A stretch of DNA of 64,000 nt from JACTMZ01 sp044359955 (GCA_044359955.1 JBIKLF010000010.1:1-64000); one strand, 5' to 3'. Numbered from the stretch's first letter, positions 16,946 to 25,642 are shown. A program made the numbers and translations. Notes: generated from the letters alone by a model not told the origin.

Positions 16946-17743
16946 ATGCGATTTTTCGAAGGTTGCACTGCTTTGATCACCGGGGCGTCGTCGGGGTTGG
17001 GCGCGGAGTTCGCCCGGCAACTGGCGCCGGTGGCGGGCACGCTGGTGCTGGTGGCGCGGCGGGCGGGGCATTTGGACGAGTTGAAGGCGGAACTGGAGGC
17101 GCGCTATCCGGGTGTGCGGGTTTTTGTTTATGTGATGGATCTGACGCGGGAAAATCAGAACCGCGATTTCGTGGAGTGGCTGGAGCGGGAAAAGGTCCAG
17201 GTCAATTTTTTGGTCAACAATGCGGGGATGGGCGACCGGGGGCCGTTTGCCACGGGGGACTGGGCGAAGATCCATGCGATGCTGGAGGTGAATGTCGTGG
17301 CGCTGACCCGGCTGACGCATCATTTGCTGCCGATGTTGCTGGAGGGTGGGCGCGGGGCGATCCTCAATGTGAGTTCGATCGCGGGATTGATTCCGTTGCC
17401 GCACATGTCGGTTTATGCGGCGACGAAGGCGTATGTGAACAGTTTTAGCGATGGTTTGCGCATGGAATTGCGCGATTCGGGGATCACGGTGACGGCGGTG
17501 TTGCCGGGGCCGGCGGAGACGGAGTTCGGTCAGGTGGCCTCGCGTGGGACGGGTGAACCGGAATGGAGTTCGCCGGATGGATTGCTTGTGCCGGTGGATG
17601 AAGTGGTGCGCAAGGCGCTCGGCGCGGTGGCGGCCGACAAGGCGCGGGTCATTCCCGGTTGGAAGGTGGCGTTGGTCATGGGTTTGGCCGTGGCGCTGCC
17701 GCTGGGAATTCTCCGGGCGATTTTGCAGCGCAAAGCACGCTGA
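16946..17743 (+). CDS. Short-chain dehydrogenase/reductase
   Basis: 265 aa. Classical SDR: cofactor motif TGASSGLG, NNAGMGD, catalytic Ser in LNVSSIAG and YAATK with intact Tyr and Lys. The C-terminal 25 residues are hydrophobic (VALVMGLAVALPLGILRAIL) followed by a basic end. This suggests membrane attachment, as in the DltE / YqjQ-like SDR group that acts on lipid-linked or envelope substrates. The polyprenyl synthase gene follows after 35 bp, so a joint role in lipid or quinone metabolism is possible. Confidence 0.85.
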   Translation: MRFFEGCTALITGASSGLGAEFARQLAPVAGTLVLVARRAGHLDELKAELEARYPGVRVFVYVMDLTRENQNRDFVEWLEREKVQVNFLVNNAGMGDRGPFATGDWAKIHAMLEVNVVALTRLTHHLLPMLLEGGRGAILNVSSIAGLIPLPHMSVYAATKAYVNSFSDGLRMELRDSGITVTAVLPGPAETEFGQVASRGTGEPEWSSPDGLLVPVDEVVRKALGAVAADKARVIPGWKVALVMGLAVALPLGILRAILQRKAR

Positions 17744-17778
17744 GCGGAGGATCTGATTTTTTTTCCGGGACGTAACGC

Positions 17779-18819
17779 ATGACAATGAACCAAGCCAAGA
17801 TTCGCAAGGTGCCCATCGATCCGCTGGCGTTGGCCCGCTTCAAAAAGACGTTCGAGCTAATCAACACGCATCTTTACAGCGTGGAGGAACGGATCCGGGC
17901 TCAGGCGCGGGCCTTTGATCCGGCGATGGAGGGTTATGTGGGTTACGTTTGCAATTCATCCGGCAAGCGGTTGCGTCCGGCCCTGGCGCTGTTGGCCGGC
18001 GGGTCCACGGGCAAGATCACCTCGAGCCATGTCGATCTGGCGGTGATCATTGAACTGATCCACATCGCCACGCTGGTGCATGACGACATCATGGATGGCG
18101 CGGATTTGCGCCGGGAGCAACCGACGGTCAATGCCAAGTGGGGCAATGCAATCAGCGTGCTGCTCGGCGACGCGTTGCTCGCGCACGCCATGAGGTTGGC
18201 TACCAATTTTTCCGAGACCGAAGTGGTGCGGCGTATTGCTGATGCGGCGGCGGAAGTTTGCACCGGGGAAATTATCCAGACCCAGCGGCGGTTCGATTTG
18301 AATTTGTCGGTGCCGGACTACTACAAGATCGTCGAGATGAAGACGGGGGCGCTTTTCGCGGCCTCGGCGGAGTTGGGGGCGTTCTTGAGCGAGACGACGC
18401 CGGAGCGGATCGGGGCGTTGAAGCAGTTCGGGCTCAAGCTCGGGACGGCCTACCAAGTCTATGACGATTGTCTCGATCTGGTCGGAACCGAAGAAGAAAT
18501 CGGCAAGACGTTGGGGAGCGATTTGCGCAAAGGGAAACTGACCTTGCCCTTGATCTTCCTGTTGCAGTCGGCGCGACGGAGCGGGGATCACGATAAGGTG
18601 AGCGCGTTGTTGCTCGGGGGTGACGAGGTGGAAGCGGAGAAAATCGTCTCCATGCTGATGGAACGAGGGGCCTTGCAGCAGACCGTTCAGGCTGCCAACC
18701 AATTGGTGGAGGAAGCCTTGGAAGGGCTGGATGCGCTGGACGAAAACCGGTTCACCAGCGGGTTGCGCGGGGTGGCGGAATATTTGCAGGCCTTGATCCG
18801 GCGGGTGGCGGGGGGTTGA
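17779..18819 (+). CDS. ispB: Polyprenyl diphosphate synthase (trans, long chain)
   Basis: 346 aa. It condenses isopentenyl diphosphate with an allylic diphosphate to give the side chain of menaquinone or ubiquinone. Both Asp-rich motifs are present: HDDIMD (first, in LVHDDIMDGADLRR) and YDDCLD (second), with the SGKRLRPALALLAGG segment typical of octaprenyl/heptaprenyl synthases. Two residues before the first motif there is no bulky aromatic pair, which fits a long product. The symbol is by family; chain length is not known. The hairpin element A1 begins 2 bp after the stop and may end transcription. Confidence 0.88.
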   Translation: MTMNQAKIRKVPIDPLALARFKKTFELINTHLYSVEERIRAQARAFDPAMEGYVGYVCNSSGKRLRPALALLAGGSTGKITSSHVDLAVIIELIHIATLVHDDIMDGADLRREQPTVNAKWGNAISVLLGDALLAHAMRLATNFSETEVVRRIADAAAEVCTGEIIQTQRRFDLNLSVPDYYKIVEMKTGALFAASAELGAFLSETTPERIGALKQFGLKLGTAYQVYDDCLDLVGTEEEIGKTLGSDLRKGKLTLPLIFLLQSARRSGDHDKVSALLLGGDEVEAEKIVSMLMERGALQQTVQAANQLVEEALEGLDALDENRFTSGLRGVAEYLQALIRRVAGG

Positions 18820-18820
18820 T

Positions 18821-18886
18821 GGTAGGGGCACGCGGCTCGCGTGCCCGCTTCCACCGGGCGGACGAGCGAGGCCGCTCGTCCCTACC
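18821..18886. repeat. 66-bp three-stem element, copy A1
   Basis: It opens with GGTAGGG and closes with CCCTACC. Two inner hairpins: arms GGGCACGCG/CGCGTGCCC (3-base loop) and GGACGAGCG/CGCTCGTCC (4-base loop). Confidence 0.9.
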
Positions 18887-18897
18887 TTTGGCGCGGC

Positions 18898-18951
18898 GTG
18901 AAGTTGATGCACCGTGGGGCGGACGCTTCTCTGGAGCGCGAGAGTTGACGC
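18898..18951 (+). pseudogene. Short duplicate of the radC 5' region
   Basis: The 24 bases from 18900 are identical to radC bases 20388-20411 (encoding KLMHRGAD), followed by a diverging stretch that ends in a stop at 18946-18948. It lies directly after element A1, just as radC lies after element A2. This is a partial copy rather than a gene. Confidence 0.6.
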
Positions 18952-18984
18952 GGACTCGTCGAATCCGCGATCCTTGGGGAATTG

Positions 18985-20094
18985 ATGAAACTTTTTGTTT
19001 TTGCGTCGGGTTGTCTTTTCCTTGCCGCCGCCGTTCCATTATCTGCCGTCGAGTATTCTTCCATCGCGGCACCTGGAGTTGTGGTCACCGGGGTTCGTTC
19101 GATCAATGCTTCCAACGATGACGTTGTCATTACGGCCAGCTACACTTCCGGGGGTGTAACCCAGGGGGCGCTTTACAGCGGGTCTCTTGCCGCGGTGACC
19201 AATGCCCCGATAAGCAGCTGGGTGCCGTTGGTTCCGGTCATCAGCGGCCAAACGGTGACCAGCACGTCGCTGTATGGTCCCAACACGGCACGATTCACGC
19301 CCCGCATCGGGCAGGGGAACGTTATTGCGGTGGGCAGCTACAAATACGATGAATCGGCGGCGGATCACGGGGTGATCTACGAGGGGCCGGTGTCTGGTGG
19401 CGGCACCTGGACCCAAATCGACGCCACGTCCCTGGTGACCAATGGCACTCTTTTGAACACCATCGCCCACAGCACAATGGGCAGCCTGGTTGTGGGGAAC
19501 TATGACACCAGTTTGGCGACGGGAAATGCCTTCATCTATAACATGAGCAACGCGTCATGGGTGAATCTTGCCCCGACCGGATCCGCCAGCTTCACCGCCT
19601 ACGGTATCTGGCAGAACTCGGAGACCTCTTTCACCATCGCGGGCGGTTCAAGCGCGCTGGGGTCGGGCGGCCTCGATCTGGGGTATCTGGTCAATTATGA
19701 TAGCAGCACCGGGCAAACCTCCGACTTCAAGACCTTCAGCTACAACAATGCGCCGGTCACCGCGTTGATTTCCCATTTCGACGGCATCACAGCGACGGAG
19801 ACAGGGTTCAACCTCACGGGCGACTATCTAATGATTGGAGGCGGGCTCGGTGCGTTTTTTGCCTCGGTGGATGTTCTCCCGGGCGGAGGCTTCGGGGAGG
19901 CGGTGTGGACGGATATTGCCTTCACCGGAGCCGATGAAACCAGTGGCAACACGGTGGTTGGGGACAGCGTGTTGGGAATATACACCGCGGGAGGTGCTCC
20001 CCTGAGTTATGTCGCAACCGTTCCGGAGCCGGGCACCACTGCACTACTTTTGCTTGGAGCCGGGTATTTGTTGTTTCGGGGACTTCGGCGGTAG
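18985..20094 (+). CDS. PEP-CTERM exported protein
   Basis: 369 aa from the ATG at 18985. Signal peptide MKLFVFASGCLFLAAAVPLSA, then a Gly/Ser/Thr-rich repetitive beta body with several 'SGGGTWTQI'- and 'GNVIAVGSY'-like strands. The C-terminus has VPEPG, a hydrophobic helix (TTALLLLGAGYLLF) and the basic end RGLRR. This is the sorting signal cleaved by an exosortase (EpsH/XrtA type) in exopolysaccharide-producing bacteria, so the product is exported and probably surface-linked. No exosortase is in the window. The gene stands between two 66-bp elements and two copies of radC 5' sequence, as if it had been inserted there. Confidence 0.85.
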   Translation: MKLFVFASGCLFLAAAVPLSAVEYSSIAAPGVVVTGVRSINASNDDVVITASYTSGGVTQGALYSGSLAAVTNAPISSWVPLVPVISGQTVTSTSLYGPNTARFTPRIGQGNVIAVGSYKYDESAADHGVIYEGPVSGGGTWTQIDATSLVTNGTLLNTIAHSTMGSLVVGNYDTSLATGNAFIYNMSNASWVNLAPTGSASFTAYGIWQNSETSFTIAGGSSALGSGGLDLGYLVNYDSSTGQTSDFKTFSYNNAPVTALISHFDGITATETGFNLTGDYLMIGGGLGAFFASVDVLPGGGFGEAVWTDIAFTGADETSGNTVVGDSVLGIYTAGGAPLSYVATVPEPGTTALLLLGAGYLLFRGLRR

Positions 20095-20218
20095 GAGGAG
20101 ATTGTGGGCGCAGGCTGTTCCCGAGGTCTCGTTTGAGGGAGAGGCCGATTGGGTCCGGGAGGAGGGCGTGATTGGAAAGGTTCCTGCGCGGGGTGATGCG
20201 GGGGCGGCGGGGGCTGAT

Positions 20219-20284
20219 GGCAGGGGCACGCGGCTCGCGTGCCCGTTTCCACCGGGCGGACGAGCGGGGCCGCTCGTCCTTACC
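20219..20284. repeat. 66-bp three-stem element, copy A2
   Basis: Same two hairpins as A1, with the outer stem slightly altered (GGCAGGG). It lies 54 bp upstream of the radC start and is followed by TTTGGCGCG, as in A1. Confidence 0.88.
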
Positions 20285-20337
20285 TTTGGCGCGACGCAGG
20301 CTGGTGTGATTGCCATGCGGTTGCTTATCTTTCGCGC

Positions 20338-21039
20338 GTGGCGACGCCGAAGATCAAAGACTGGCCGGCGGAGGAGCGGCCGCGGGAGAAGTTGATGCAC
20401 CGTGGGGCGGATGCGTTGAGCGATGCGGAGTTGCTCGCCATTTTTTTGCGCACGGGGACGCCCGGGCGCACCGCGGTGGATGTCGGCGACGAAATGATCA
20501 AGGCCGCCGGCGGATCCTTGGCGCGGATGGCCCCGATGACGGTGAAAGAGTTGCGAAAGTTGGCCAAGGGAGTGGGCCTGGCCAAGGCGTGCGAAATGGC
20601 CGCGGGGTTCGAAGTGGGCAAGCGTTTGGCGCGGCAGACGGCACAAAGCGAACCTCTGGGGACGCCGGAGAAAATTTACGCTTTCATGGGCCCGCTGCTG
20701 CAAAATCTGCCCCGGGAGTCGCTGCGGGTCGTGTTGCTCGATACACGGCACCGGCTGATCCACGCGGAAGAAGTTTCGCTCGGGACGATCAACGAAAGCC
20801 TGGCCCATCCGCGGGAAATCCTCCGTCCGGCGATCAGTCACGGGGCTTACGCCTTCATCCTGGTGCACAATCATCCTTCGGGTGATCCGACCCCGAGCGA
20901 GGCGGACCGCGCCCTGACCCGCCGCATCCGCGAGGCCGCGGACTTGGTGCAGATTCATCTACTGGATCATGTCATCATCGGCCGTGAGCGCCCCGGAGCC
21001 CCTCCTTACTTCAGCTTCAAGGAGCATGGGCTGCTTTGA
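20338..21039 (+). CDS. radC: RadC / JAB-domain DNA repair-associated protein
   Basis: 233 aa from GTG at 20338; the frame is open farther left but runs through repeat A2. The N-terminal helix-hairpin-helix-like part (ERPREKLMHRGADALSDAELLAIFLRTG) and the C-terminal JAB metalloprotease-like domain with VHNHPSGDPTPSEAD (H-x-H-P-S-G-x-x-x-P-S-x-x-D) are complete. The family was named for a repair phenotype that was later withdrawn; its activity is still unsettled. The first part of this gene is duplicated at 18898-18951. Confidence 0.9.
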   Translation: MATPKIKDWPAEERPREKLMHRGADALSDAELLAIFLRTGTPGRTAVDVGDEMIKAAGGSLARMAPMTVKELRKLAKGVGLAKACEMAAGFEVGKRLARQTAQSEPLGTPEKIYAFMGPLLQNLPRESLRVVLLDTRHRLIHAEEVSLGTINESLAHPREILRPAISHGAYAFILVHNHPSGDPTPSEADRALTRRIREAADLVQIHLLDHVIIGRERPGAPPYFSFKEHGLL

Positions 21040-21143
21040 GTTGAGGGTTGAGGGTTGAAAGTTGAGGGAGAGTCAGAGGATGATTCCGTTTCTTTGGCGA
21101 ATTTGATTTTCTCTCAACCCTCATCCCGCAACTCTCAACTTCC
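21040..21143. repeat. Family F hairpin just before lpxA
   Basis: TTGAGGGTTGAGGGTTGAAA-type sequence at 21041-21066 faces CTCAACCCTCATCCCGCAACT-like sequence at 21113-21140. This gives a long imperfect stem that ends 3-4 bases before the lpxA ATG. Confidence 0.65.
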
Positions 21144-21947
21144 ATGAACATCCATCCCACCGCGCTCGTGGCCGACGGGGCCAAGCTGGCGAATGACGTC
21201 AAGGTCGGGCCCTACTCGATCATCGGGGCGGAGTCGGAGGTTGGCGCGGGTTGCGTGATCGGGGCGCAGGTGATTTTAGAACACCGCGTCGTGCTCGGCG
21301 AGGGGACGAAAGTCGGGCACGGGACGATCTTGGGGGCGAATCCGCAGGATTTGGGATTTGAGGTGAAGCGGAAGGACACCGGCGTGCGCATCGGGCGCAA
21401 CAATACGATCCGCGAACACGTCACGATCAACCGCGCCACCCTAGAAAACGCGGACACCGTGGTGGGGGACGACAATTTTCTTATGACAGGGTGTCACTTG
21501 GGGCACGACTGCCTCCTTGGTCACCGTGTCATCGTGGCCAATAACGTCCTCCTAGCTGGTCATGTGAAGGTGGCCGACAGCGCTTTTCTCGGCGGGGGCT
21601 CGGTCTTCCACCAATTTGTCACGGTCGGTTGCTTGGCCATGGTGCAGGGGGATTCCGGTTGCAGTAAAAACATCCCTCCTTACACCGTGGCGTCGAGGTT
21701 GAACACGGTCGTCGGCCTGAACTCGATCGGACTGCGGCGCGCCGGGCTCTCGGCTGAGGTGCGTTTGCAACTCAAGCGGGCCTTCCGGTTGCTTTATTTG
21801 TCACGCTTGAACGTGGCGCAGGCCCTGGAGGCCGCGGCCAAGGAGGATTGGGGGCCGGAAGCGGCGCAGTTTTTTGAATTCGTGCGTGCCTCAAAGAAAC
21901 GGGGGATTTGCGATTATGTGGGGAAGGGTCTGGCCGGGGAGGAGTGA
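21144..21947 (+). CDS. lpxA: UDP-N-acetylglucosamine acyltransferase
   Basis: 267 aa left-handed beta-helix enzyme built of hexapeptide repeats (GAKLAN DVKVGP YSIIGA ...). It starts lipid A synthesis by moving a 3-hydroxyacyl chain from ACP to UDP-GlcNAc. Family markers: MNIHPTALV, NPQDLGFE, the catalytic His segment GCHLGHDC, QFVTVG, IPPYTVASRLN, GLNSIGLRRAGLS and the C-terminal helical domain. It stands alone; lpxD, fabZ and lpxB are not nearby. Its presence shows a lipopolysaccharide-type outer membrane. Confidence 0.95.
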   Translation: MNIHPTALVADGAKLANDVKVGPYSIIGAESEVGAGCVIGAQVILEHRVVLGEGTKVGHGTILGANPQDLGFEVKRKDTGVRIGRNNTIREHVTINRATLENADTVVGDDNFLMTGCHLGHDCLLGHRVIVANNVLLAGHVKVADSAFLGGGSVFHQFVTVGCLAMVQGDSGCSKNIPPYTVASRLNTVVGLNSIGLRRAGLSAEVRLQLKRAFRLLYLSRLNVAQALEAAAKEDWGPEAAQFFEFVRASKKRGICDYVGKGLAGEE

Positions 21948-21993
21948 ACAGTCGGCGTCGGGGACCCACCTTGCGGCGTGGCAAGCGGCGCCG

Positions 21994-22290
21994 CTACATC
22001 GGAAATTTTGTTACGGCAATGGCGGAGAAGGCTTCGTACACGTTGGAGCGGTGCTCGCAGAAAAGGATGTCGATTTCCGGGGGGCCCGGGCGCTTGGTGC
22101 CACGGTAGGCGTAGATGACGCGGTATGAGCGGACTTTGATGCGGTAGTAGCCATGCAGGTCGTCTTCGAGCGCTTTGATGTCGCACTTTTCTTCCTCAAG
22201 CAAACGGATGGCCCGGCGCAGACGCTTGCGCGAGTCGGGGGCGAGGCGCTTGATGTATTCGCTGACCTGGTGCGCGACGTTGACCTTCAT
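21994..22290 (-). CDS. RelE/ParE-family toxin
   Basis: 98 aa. The small alpha/beta fold of RelE-type toxins is visible: IKRLAPDSRKRLRRAIRLLEE, then LEDDLHGYYRIKVRSYRVIYAYRG, then EIDILFCEHRSNVYEAF. This pattern (GYYRIRVGDYRVIY) is typical of mRNA interferases that act on the ribosome. The ATG overlaps the antitoxin stop by 4 bp, so the pair is translationally coupled. The role is growth control or stabilisation. Confidence 0.88.
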   Translation of the reverse strand: MKVNVAHQVSEYIKRLAPDSRKRLRRAIRLLEEEKCDIKALEDDLHGYYRIKVRSYRVIYAYRGTKRPGPPEIDILFCEHRSNVYEAFSAIAVTKFPM

Positions 22291-22538
22291 TCTTTCTCGT
22301 CGAGGACGGAGAGGGGATAGAACTTCGTTTTGCCGGCTTCGTAGTCGCGGATGGCTTTCATCGCTTCCGGGTTGGCGAGGATTTCCATAGTTTCGAGGAG
22401 CGCCTCGAAGCGTTCCGGCGAGAGGAGGTAGCCGACGACTTTGTCGCGGCGGGTGATGACGACCGGATGCTCGGCGGCCTCGCGGACCACGGCGGGAAAC
22501 TTGGCTTGGGCTTCGGTGATGGAATACGTAGTTGCCAT
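22287..22538 (-). CDS. Phd/YefM-family antitoxin
   Basis: 83 aa. N-terminal Phd/YefM DNA-binding fold: MATTYSITEAQAKFPAVVREA, VVITRRDKVVGYLLSPERFEALLETME. The charged C-terminal tail (YEAGKTKFYPLSVLDEKE) should wrap the toxin. It is first in the operon, as usual for such pairs, and presumably represses its own promoter, which lies in the 98 bp between it and the divergent photolyase-type gene. Confidence 0.88.
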   Translation of the reverse strand: MATTYSITEAQAKFPAVVREAAEHPVVITRRDKVVGYLLSPERFEALLETMEILANPEAMKAIRDYEAGKTKFYPLSVLDEKE

Positions 22539-22636
22539 AATGTTCTACGTAGCTTGATTGGGGGCGGATAGCAAGTTTTCCAGCGTTGTGCTGGCGGTCG
22601 GCGTCTTGGCCCGTAGGCTGTCGCGTAGTTCAAACG

Positions 22637-23866
22637 ATGATGGAATTTCCCGCCACCCGGCAGTTGGCGCTACAACGCCTCGACGAGTTTCTGGAAGAGG
22701 CTCCGCACTATGCGGCAAGGCGCAATCATGTCCTGCCGGGTCATACGCAGGTTTCGCGGCTGTCCGCCGCGATACGGCATCGCTTGATCACGGAGGCCGA
22801 GGTGGTGGAGGCGGCGCTGCAGAAGTATCCCTTCCGCCTGGTCGAAAAATTTTTGCAGGAGGTGCTTTGGCGCGGTTATTGGAAGGGGTGGTTGGAAATG
22901 CGTCCGCAGGTGTGGGATCGCTACGGTGTTTCGTCCGGCCGTTTGGACGATGCCGGGGGTCCAGAAGTTGCCGCGGCCTGCCGCGAAGTGGCCGCAGGCC
23001 GGTCACCCTCGGGCATCATGAATCACTTCGCGTGCGAATTGCTCGAGACCGGTTACCTGCACAATCATGCCCGGATGTGGTGGGCTTCGTATTGGATCCA
23101 CCATTGCGGGTTGCCCTGGGAACTCGGCGCGCAGCATTTTTTCCGTCATCTGCTCGACGCGGACCCGGCCAGCAACACGCTGGGCTGGCGGTGGGTGGCC
23201 GGAGAACAGACGCGGGGCAAGACCTACCTGGCCACCGCCGGGAACATCCGCAAGTTCTGCGCTCCGGAACTGCTCGAGCGGGCGGGAGGCACCGGACTCG
23301 ACGAGCATGTGGAGGCCCGGGCCGGTCTGGCCACCGATCCGACGGTCGATGACTTGAGTGGGCTGCCGGAACTTCCAAACGAAGTCGGGTTGCCTGACCC
23401 ACAGCAGCGCATTGCGCTCATTCTGCATGACGAGGACCTTTGCCTGGAAACAAGTCCGGCGGCTCCGCTTCGGCCGGCGGTGGTCTTGCAGTTTGTTCCG
23501 GAGCCGGAACTCCCGCGGTCGGAACCGCGCGCGCAATGGCTTGAGTTGGCGCGGGCGGATGCGGCCCGGCGGGCCGGAGAGCATTTCGGTTGTGAGGTCC
23601 GTGCTTGCCGGACCCGCGAGGAATTCATCCAAGCCTGCGGAGCGGAGAAAATTGCCTCGGTGTTCCACATGGAGCCTTTTGTGGGGCCGCTGCGCGATCA
23701 ACTCCGGGATTTGCCGGGGGAACTTGTGCGGCGGGAGATTTCCTTGGTCCGGTTGCGCCGGAAGTGGGATTCCGTCTTGCTGCCGCAGGCCAGCCGCGGG
23801 TTCTTTCCGTTTTGGAACAAGGTGGGGCGGTTGCTCGCCAAATCCGGCGCGGAGGGGCTCTCATGA
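22637..23866 (+). CDS. FAD-binding photolyase-family protein with apparently inverted domain order
   Basis: 409 aa. Residues 1 to about 240 match the FAD-binding helical domain of cryptochromes/photolyases, which normally forms the C-terminal half: SRLSAAIRHRL, LQEVLWRGYWKGWLEM, GYLHNHARMWWASYWI, HLLDADPASNTLGWRWVAG. After a linker, residues about 275-400 look like the Rossmann-type antenna domain normally at the N-terminus (IALILHDEDLCL ... SRGFFPFWNKVGRLL, the last part close to the family's YKVFTPFW). ATG 22637 was chosen because the upstream extension has no homology-like sequence. It overlaps the DUF2256 gene by ATGA and is probably co-translated with it. Function: a flavin-dependent light-driven repair or sensory protein; the activity is not certain. 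Confidence 0.8.
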   Translation: MMEFPATRQLALQRLDEFLEEAPHYAARRNHVLPGHTQVSRLSAAIRHRLITEAEVVEAALQKYPFRLVEKFLQEVLWRGYWKGWLEMRPQVWDRYGVSSGRLDDAGGPEVAAACREVAAGRSPSGIMNHFACELLETGYLHNHARMWWASYWIHHCGLPWELGAQHFFRHLLDADPASNTLGWRWVAGEQTRGKTYLATAGNIRKFCAPELLERAGGTGLDEHVEARAGLATDPTVDDLSGLPELPNEVGLPDPQQRIALILHDEDLCLETSPAAPLRPAVVLQFVPEPELPRSEPRAQWLELARADAARRAGEHFGCEVRACRTREEFIQACGAEKIASVFHMEPFVGPLRDQLRDLPGELVRREISLVRLRRKWDSVLLPQASRGFFPFWNKVGRLLAKSGAEGLS

Positions 23867-24036
23867 AAGGAGTGGCCAAGTCGGATTTGCCGGAGAAGCT
23901 TTGCGCGGCCTGTGGCCGTCCTTTCCGCTGGCGCAAGAAGTGGGAGCGTGACTGGGATGCGGTGCGCTATTGCAGCGAGGCCTGCCGGACCGGACGGCGC
24001 GACCGGCGACGGCAGAACGAGGGGAAAGCGGCATGA
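23863..24036 (+). CDS. DUF2256 zinc-ribbon-like small protein
   Basis: 57 aa. Four cysteines in two pairs (CAACGRPF and YCSEACRTGRR) around KKWERDWDAV are the DUF2256 pattern, probably a zinc site. DUF2256 proteins are often found next to or fused with photolyase-like genes. Here it is locked between two of them by ATGA overlaps on both sides (23863-23866 and 24033-24036). It may help assembly or DNA binding of the photolyase partner; that is inference. Confidence 0.88.
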   Translation: MKGVAKSDLPEKLCAACGRPFRWRKKWERDWDAVRYCSEACRTGRRDRRRQNEGKAA

Positions 24037-25583
24037 GGGAAACTCCGGTCAACCTCGTTTGGTTCAAGCGTGACCTTCGCGTCCAAGACCATGAACCGCT
24101 GGCCGAGGCGGCGGCGGATGGGCCGGTGCTCGGCCTCTTTATCTACGAACCGGCGCTTTACCGCGCCGGGGAGTTTGATCCGTCGCATCTCATCTTCCTC
24201 AACCAATGCTTGGACGATCTCGGTCAGGCCTTGGCCGCGCGCGGGGGTGTGCTGGTCCTGCGCCACGGCGAAGCGGTGGAGGTTCTCGATCGCCTGGCGG
24301 AGGAGGTGCCGGTCAAAGCTCTCTTCTCCCACGCCGAGACGGGCAACATGACCACTTACCAGCGGGATATGCGTGTCGCGGCGTGGGCTGCGCAGCGGGG
24401 CATCCGCTGGCAGCAGTTCCGTCAGGATGGCGTGATCCGCCCCTTGCGCAGCCGCGATGGATGGTCGGCACGCTGGGCGGAACGGATGAACCGTCCGGCG
24501 CTTCTCCAGCCGGAGCGGATGGCTTCACCCCGCGGACTCTCCGAGGTTGGCCTCCTCGCGCCGGCAGACTTGGGTTTGCCGCCCAGTGCCAAGCCCGAAG
24601 CACAGCTTGGGGGCATGAACGAGGCGGGTGCGGTGATGCGTTCGTTTTTGCAGGCGAGGGGCGTGAATTACCGGGCGGACATGTCGAGCCCGGTTGCGGG
24701 ATGGGAAGGGTGTTCGCGTTTGAGCCCGTATCTTGCTTTTGGCTGCCTCAGTATGCGGACGATTCACCAAGCAGCGGGGAGCCGGGTGGCCGAGCTGCGT
24801 GCCTTGGCCCGCAGCGGCGGGCCGGTCGACCGGCGGTGGCTCGGATCACTCTCCAGTTTCGGCGCGCGGCTGCGCTGGCATTGCCACTTCATGCAGAAGT
24901 TGGAAGACGAACCGCGCATCGAGTTCGAGAACTTTTCCCGGGCGTTCGACGGCATGCGCGAGGAATTTTCGGCGACGTCGGAAGCACGGGAACGTTTCCG
25001 TCGCTGGCAGGAAGGGACCACGGGGTATCCGATGGTCGATGCCTGTATGCGTGCGGTGCGGGCCACCGGATGGCTGAACTTTCGCATGAGGGCCATGGTG
25101 GCGAGCTTTGCGGCTTACCACCTTTGGCTGCACTGGCGTGAGCCGGCCGTTTATCTGGGGCGGCACTTTCTTGATTTCGAGCCGGGCATTCATTTCAGCC
25201 AGTTCCAAATGCAATCGGGGACCACGGGCATCAACACCCTGCGCATCTACTCGCCCGCGAAGCAGGCGCTCGATCAGGATCCGAAAGGCGTGTTTATCCG
25301 CCGCTGGATTCCCGAGTTGGCCAACGTGCCCGAATCGTGGTTGTCACAGCCGCATCTCATGCCCTTGGAGATGCAGACCCGCTGCGGTTGCTTCATCGGC
25401 AAGGATTACCCGGCTCCCGTGGTCGATCACCAATCCGCGGTGGCGCTGGCCCGGGAGCGGTTCGCGGCCGTGCGGAAGCGTCCGGGCACGCGGGCGGAAG
25501 CGAAGCGCGTGCTGACCAAACACGGGAGCCGCAAGCGTCCGGCGAAACGGGCGCGTCCGCGGGTCACTGCCACGCTGTTGTAG
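24033..25583 (+). CDS. Cryptochrome/deoxyribodipyrimidine photolyase
   Basis: 516 aa in the normal domain order. N-terminal antenna domain: NLVWFKRDLRVQDHEPLAEAA ... LFSHAETGNMTTYQRD. C-terminal FAD domain: SRLSPYLAFGCLSMRTI, LRWHCHFMQKL, TTGYPMVDACMRAVRATGWLNFRMRAMVASF, LDFEPGIHFSQFQMQSGTTGINTLRIYSP. In the usual photolyase the HLLD...WQW segment holds Asn/Trp near the flavin; here it reads FEPGIHFSQFQMQ, as in the cryptochrome-like clade annotated 'cryptochrome/photolyase family'. A basic C-terminal tail (KRPAKRARPRV) could bind DNA. Repair activity is likely but not proven. It is the third gene of a three-gene coupled operon. Confidence 0.88.
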   Translation: MRETPVNLVWFKRDLRVQDHEPLAEAAADGPVLGLFIYEPALYRAGEFDPSHLIFLNQCLDDLGQALAARGGVLVLRHGEAVEVLDRLAEEVPVKALFSHAETGNMTTYQRDMRVAAWAAQRGIRWQQFRQDGVIRPLRSRDGWSARWAERMNRPALLQPERMASPRGLSEVGLLAPADLGLPPSAKPEAQLGGMNEAGAVMRSFLQARGVNYRADMSSPVAGWEGCSRLSPYLAFGCLSMRTIHQAAGSRVAELRALARSGGPVDRRWLGSLSSFGARLRWHCHFMQKLEDEPRIEFENFSRAFDGMREEFSATSEARERFRRWQEGTTGYPMVDACMRAVRATGWLNFRMRAMVASFAAYHLWLHWREPAVYLGRHFLDFEPGIHFSQFQMQSGTTGINTLRIYSPAKQALDQDPKGVFIRRWIPELANVPESWLSQPHLMPLEMQTRCGCFIGKDYPAPVVDHQSAVALARERFAAVRKRPGTRAEAKRVLTKHGSRKRPAKRARPRVTATLL

Positions 25584-25642
25584 CAGTGCGCCTTTGCGGG
25601 GTCCTCAACGAATGAAATGGACGGAAAGAGAGGATGCCTTGG

